From NCBI RefSeq assembly GCF_002831625.1, contig NZ_CP025116.1, positions 1,054,001 to 1,118,000 on the forward strand: DNA of 64,000 bases, written 5' to 3'. The translations under genes and the position numbers were made by a program. Positions 61,848-64,000 of the stretch are shown here, piece by piece (position 1 is the first letter of the stretch; the number at the start of each line of letters is the position of its first letter). The DNA is from Nonlabens sp. MB-3u-79 (GTDB lineage Bacteria; Bacteroidota; Bacteroidia; Flavobacteriales; Flavobacteriaceae). Below the pieces are notes generated by a model, which saw nothing but the letters and a program-made list of their open reading frames with translations, had not been told where the DNA came from and did not search any database.

Positions 61848-63244
61848 TAATCTTCCTTTTTAGGTGGATTGTTGCCATCGTTTTTGCGATTGCGACTTTT
61901 ATTCTGGTTGGGTCTGGACTTTTTAGGCCTAGAACTCTTGTTCACATCGGTATTTGGATTGGGCTGATCTGTTTTGTTTTCAGAAGCGCCGGGTTTATTT
62001 GCACTTCTGTTTTTATGTTGAGGTCTTGGCTTACGCTTTTGAGTTCCTTCTTTAGTTGCAGGAGGATTTGCGGTAGCTGTAGACGTATTAGAGTCTGCTT
62101 TGTTAGGATTGTTACTGCTTTTAGTGCGGCGCTTTTTTGTGTGTTTGTTGCGTGATTTAGGTTGGTCAAAACGAGTTAAACTATCCTGTCCTACCACATT
62201 TTCAAAGTTCATTTCTTCTTCAACGATGAGCTCGCTAGCATATTCTTCTATGCTGCCAACGGTTTCTTTGGCTTTGTTTTTAGCAACGATTTCATGAACC
62301 TGCTCGGTAGTAAGTGCATGCCAGTTCATCCACTCGCCATCGTAACAAAACCACATCAGTCCTTTGAAAATATCTACTTTTTGACAGATAGCGGTTCCTT
62401 TTTCTGTATAAAGCTTTTGATTTTGTTTTGGGAAATTACTCAAAGCATCCATATAAGAATCCAGCTCAAAATTGAGACAGCATTTGAGTTTACCACATTG
62501 TCCAGCAAGCTTCTGCGGATTGAGCGATAAGTTTTGATAACGTGCTGCTCCAGTGGTAACCGACCTAAAGTCTGTCAACCAAGTGCTGCAACACAATTCA
62601 CGACCACAAGAACCTATACCTCCTAGACGCGCTGCTTCTTGACGCAAGCCTATCTGACGCATTTCGATTCTAGTTTTGAATTCAGTGGCATATTCTCTGA
62701 TGAGATCACGGAAATCTACACGTTCATCTGCAGTGTAATAAAAGGTGGCTTTAGACCCATCTCCTTGAAATTCAATATCAGAGATTTTCATTTTGAGTTG
62801 AAGACGTATGGCGATCTGACGAGCACGTATTTTCATAGGATCTTCTTTCTCTCGAGCAGCTACCCATTTTTCTACGTCTTTTTCGCTGGCAATGCGGTAC
62901 ACTTGCGGTATCTCGTCATCTATTTTAACGCGTTTGCGTTTCATTTGTACACGCACTAATTCTCCAGTAATGGTGACGCCACCTATATCGTGGCCACTCT
63001 CTGTTTGTGTAGCGACAATATCTCCTATTTTGAGTTGTAGGTCATCCTTATTGAGAAAGAATTCTTTACGGCCGTTTTTAAAGCGCACTTCAACGTAAGG
63101 AAACTGTTTTTGACCATTGGGCAACTCCATGTTTGCTAACCAGTCAAAAACGGTTAATTTATTACATCCACTTGTTCCACAGGTGCCATTATTTTTACAT
63201 CCGCCAGGGGCGCTATCACTCGTTCCACAACTATTACAGCTCAT
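61847..63244 (-). CDS. ricT: RicT/PSP1 domain protein (YaaT family)
   Basis: 465 residues. A Cys-rich start (MSCNSCGTSDSAPGG, CGTSGC) and the PSP1 core with ADERVDFRDLIREY and GSCGRELCCSTWL, then LAGQCGKLKCCLNFELD, giving the metal-binding Cys of the Fe-S Ric complex. A long basic, Asn/Lys/Pro-rich tail (about 370-465) looks disordered. RicT acts in RNA processing or signalling complexes and in flavobacteria sits beside gldH. It is the first gene of the overlapping ricT-gldH-PBP1A-exonuclease-ABC run. Confidence 0.92.
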   Translation of the reverse strand: MSCNSCGTSDSAPGGCKNNGTCGTSGCNKLTVFDWLANMELPNGQKQFPYVEVRFKNGRKEFFLNKDDLQLKIGDIVATQTESGHDIGGVTITGELVRVQMKRKRVKIDDEIPQVYRIASEKDVEKWVAAREKEDPMKIRARQIAIRLQLKMKISDIEFQGDGSKATFYYTADERVDFRDLIREYATEFKTRIEMRQIGLRQEAARLGGIGSCGRELCCSTWLTDFRSVTTGAARYQNLSLNPQKLAGQCGKLKCCLNFELDSYMDALSNFPKQNQKLYTEKGTAICQKVDIFKGLMWFCYDGEWMNWHALTTEQVHEIVAKNKAKETVGSIEEYASELIVEEEMNFENVVGQDSLTRFDQPKSRNKHTKKRRTKSSNNPNKADSNTSTATANPPATKEGTQKRKPRPQHKNRSANKPGASENKTDQPNPNTDVNKSSRPKKSRPNQNKSRNRKNDGNNPPKKED

Positions 63245-63555
63245 TCTTTTATTCTCTATATATTGAAATTGAAACGATTAACTCGTCCAATTGAAGTCAT
63301 TCCTTGAACCGTAAATATAACAATTAAAAATGTGGGAATATGGTACCTAGCATGCTTGTGAAAAAGATAATAGGAATGGATATATTTTATATATGGTGGC
63401 ACATCTGATTTAAAATGATTTGAAAACCGATAGAATAATTTGTTTAAGTACTAATTAATCAATAAAATACACCTTCAAAAAGGTCTTTTAGATTAGTTTT
63501 ACAAGCTCAAAAGAATAGTTAAACCATTTAGTTAATTAGATTTAAAACTTCTTAA
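63245..63555. other. 311-base divergent gap before the universal stress gene
   Basis: A divergent promoter region: minus-strand TATATTTA near 63316-63323 (7 of 8 to TAnnTTTG) could serve ricT. No terminator, repeat or RNA structure is seen. Confidence 0.4.
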
Positions 63556-64000
63556 ATGAAAAACATTTTAGTCCCTATTGGGACAAGAGAAAAAGGTATT
63601 AATAATTTAACCTACGCAGTTAATTTTGCTTCGATCACTCAGGCTAGAGTTTATGTGACCTGTATCAATTCTGACGGCACTGCTGAGCAAGTTTTGAGAG
63701 ATGTTCTTGAAGCTGTCCCAGTGGTAAAAAGTGTGCAAGTAGTTTCAAAAGTTCTTTCTGGTGATATTTTTGAAGGAATACAAGAATTGTCTAGAACGTT
63801 AAAAATTGATTTAATAATTCTATCTCCAAAGAGTATTGATATAAGTGACAAGCTTTATTTAGGAAAAGTAACAGGTAAAATTGTGAAGCAAAACGATATC
63901 CCGTTACTGATTGTGCCGGCTAATTTCTTGTTTAGAAAACTAGACAAGGTTCTTATGGCGTTTAAAAACGCTAATTATAAGAATGACGATAACTTCTTGA
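63556..64000 (+). CDS. Universal stress protein family, 3' truncated
   Basis: About 148 residues are visible from ATG 63556 and the frame runs off the end of the window. KNILVPIGTREKGINNLTYA is the first beta strand and helix of a UspA domain, IDLIILSPKSIDIS the middle, and NDIPLLIVPANF the last strand. The ATP-binding G-2x-G-9x-G(S/T) motif is only partly met (GKVTGKIV), so ATP binding is uncertain. Length past the window suggests a tandem double-UspA protein, as is usual in flavobacteria. Confidence 0.85.
   Translation, partial: MKNILVPIGTREKGINNLTYAVNFASITQARVYVTCINSDGTAEQVLRDVLEAVPVVKSVQVVSKVLSGDIFEGIQELSRTLKIDLIILSPKSIDISDKLYLGKVTGKIVKQNDIPLLIVPANFLFRKLDKVLMAFKNANYKNDDNFL

Overview
This window is a contiguous, AT-rich, gene-dense piece of a chromosome from a gliding-type marine member of the Flavobacteriaceae (Bacteroidetes); a Nonlabens- or Dokdonia-like genus is a guess. 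The lineage call rests on a PorP/SprF-like protein paired with an OmpA/TPR protein, a secreted protein with a type IX secretion (T9SS) C-terminal tail, GldH, RicT, an IPExxxVDY-type protein between rnc and pyk, DUF3127, a LytTR regulator with its TPR kinase, and -7 promoter boxes of the Bacteroidetes form TAnnTTTG. I see no prophage, transposase, CRISPR array or rRNA operon. Most of the window is core genome.

Layout: 1-3.5 kb holds the end of an endonuclease/exonuclease/phosphatase-family gene, then the PorP/SprF-OmpA pair. 3.5-9.7 kb carries an AddB-like nuclease, an alpha/beta hydrolase, tRNA-Ala, a MATE exporter, and a 44-residue membrane peptide coupled to a QueD-like enzyme. 10-21.2 kb is a minus-strand block of exported hydrolases and peptidases (CocE/NonD, M13, a T9SS propeller protein, S9) with an NTF2-like lipoprotein. 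21.2-33.6 kb mixes tag, a frameshifted small secreted gene, aat, DUF3127, a flavin reductase, an M28 membrane peptidase, an epimerase-like protein, pbpC, a CYTH protein, an NAD(P)H-binding protein and dinB. 33.6-38.1 kb is the minus-strand series acpP-fabF-rnc-IPExxxVDY-pyk. 38.2-46.5 kb runs plus: purN-rnhA, feoA-feoB-Cys-rich peptide, sdhCAB, murI. 46.7-50.4 kb is a minus-strand signalling set (sensor kinase, unknown secreted protein, LytTR regulator). 50.6-56.5 kb has a SIMPL-like secreted protein, a tandem-repeat array, a von Willebrand A lipoprotein, mutS, tRNA-Gly and tRNA-Leu. 56.6-63.2 kb is a tightly overlapping minus-strand run (ricT, gldH, PBP1A, a 3'-5' exonuclease, a fused two-ATPase ABC protein). 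The window ends inside a universal stress protein gene.

The most striking non-gene signal is a dispersed palindrome with core GCTTTCGCGAAAGC. It occurs 13 times exactly and 3 times with one mismatch, about every 4 kb. Fourteen copies lie inside unrelated genes, mostly read as AFAKA(E), and two are intergenic. This resembles a highly iterated palindrome system. Other repeat classes are two 7-bp tandem arrays that each run across the stop codon of a minus-strand gene, a five-copy repeat of about 115 bp before the von Willebrand gene, a 40-bp perfect palindrome near aat, and a pair of related non-coding elements flanking pbpC and the CYTH gene. Start positions were corrected for several genes where the longest open frame clearly overshoots.
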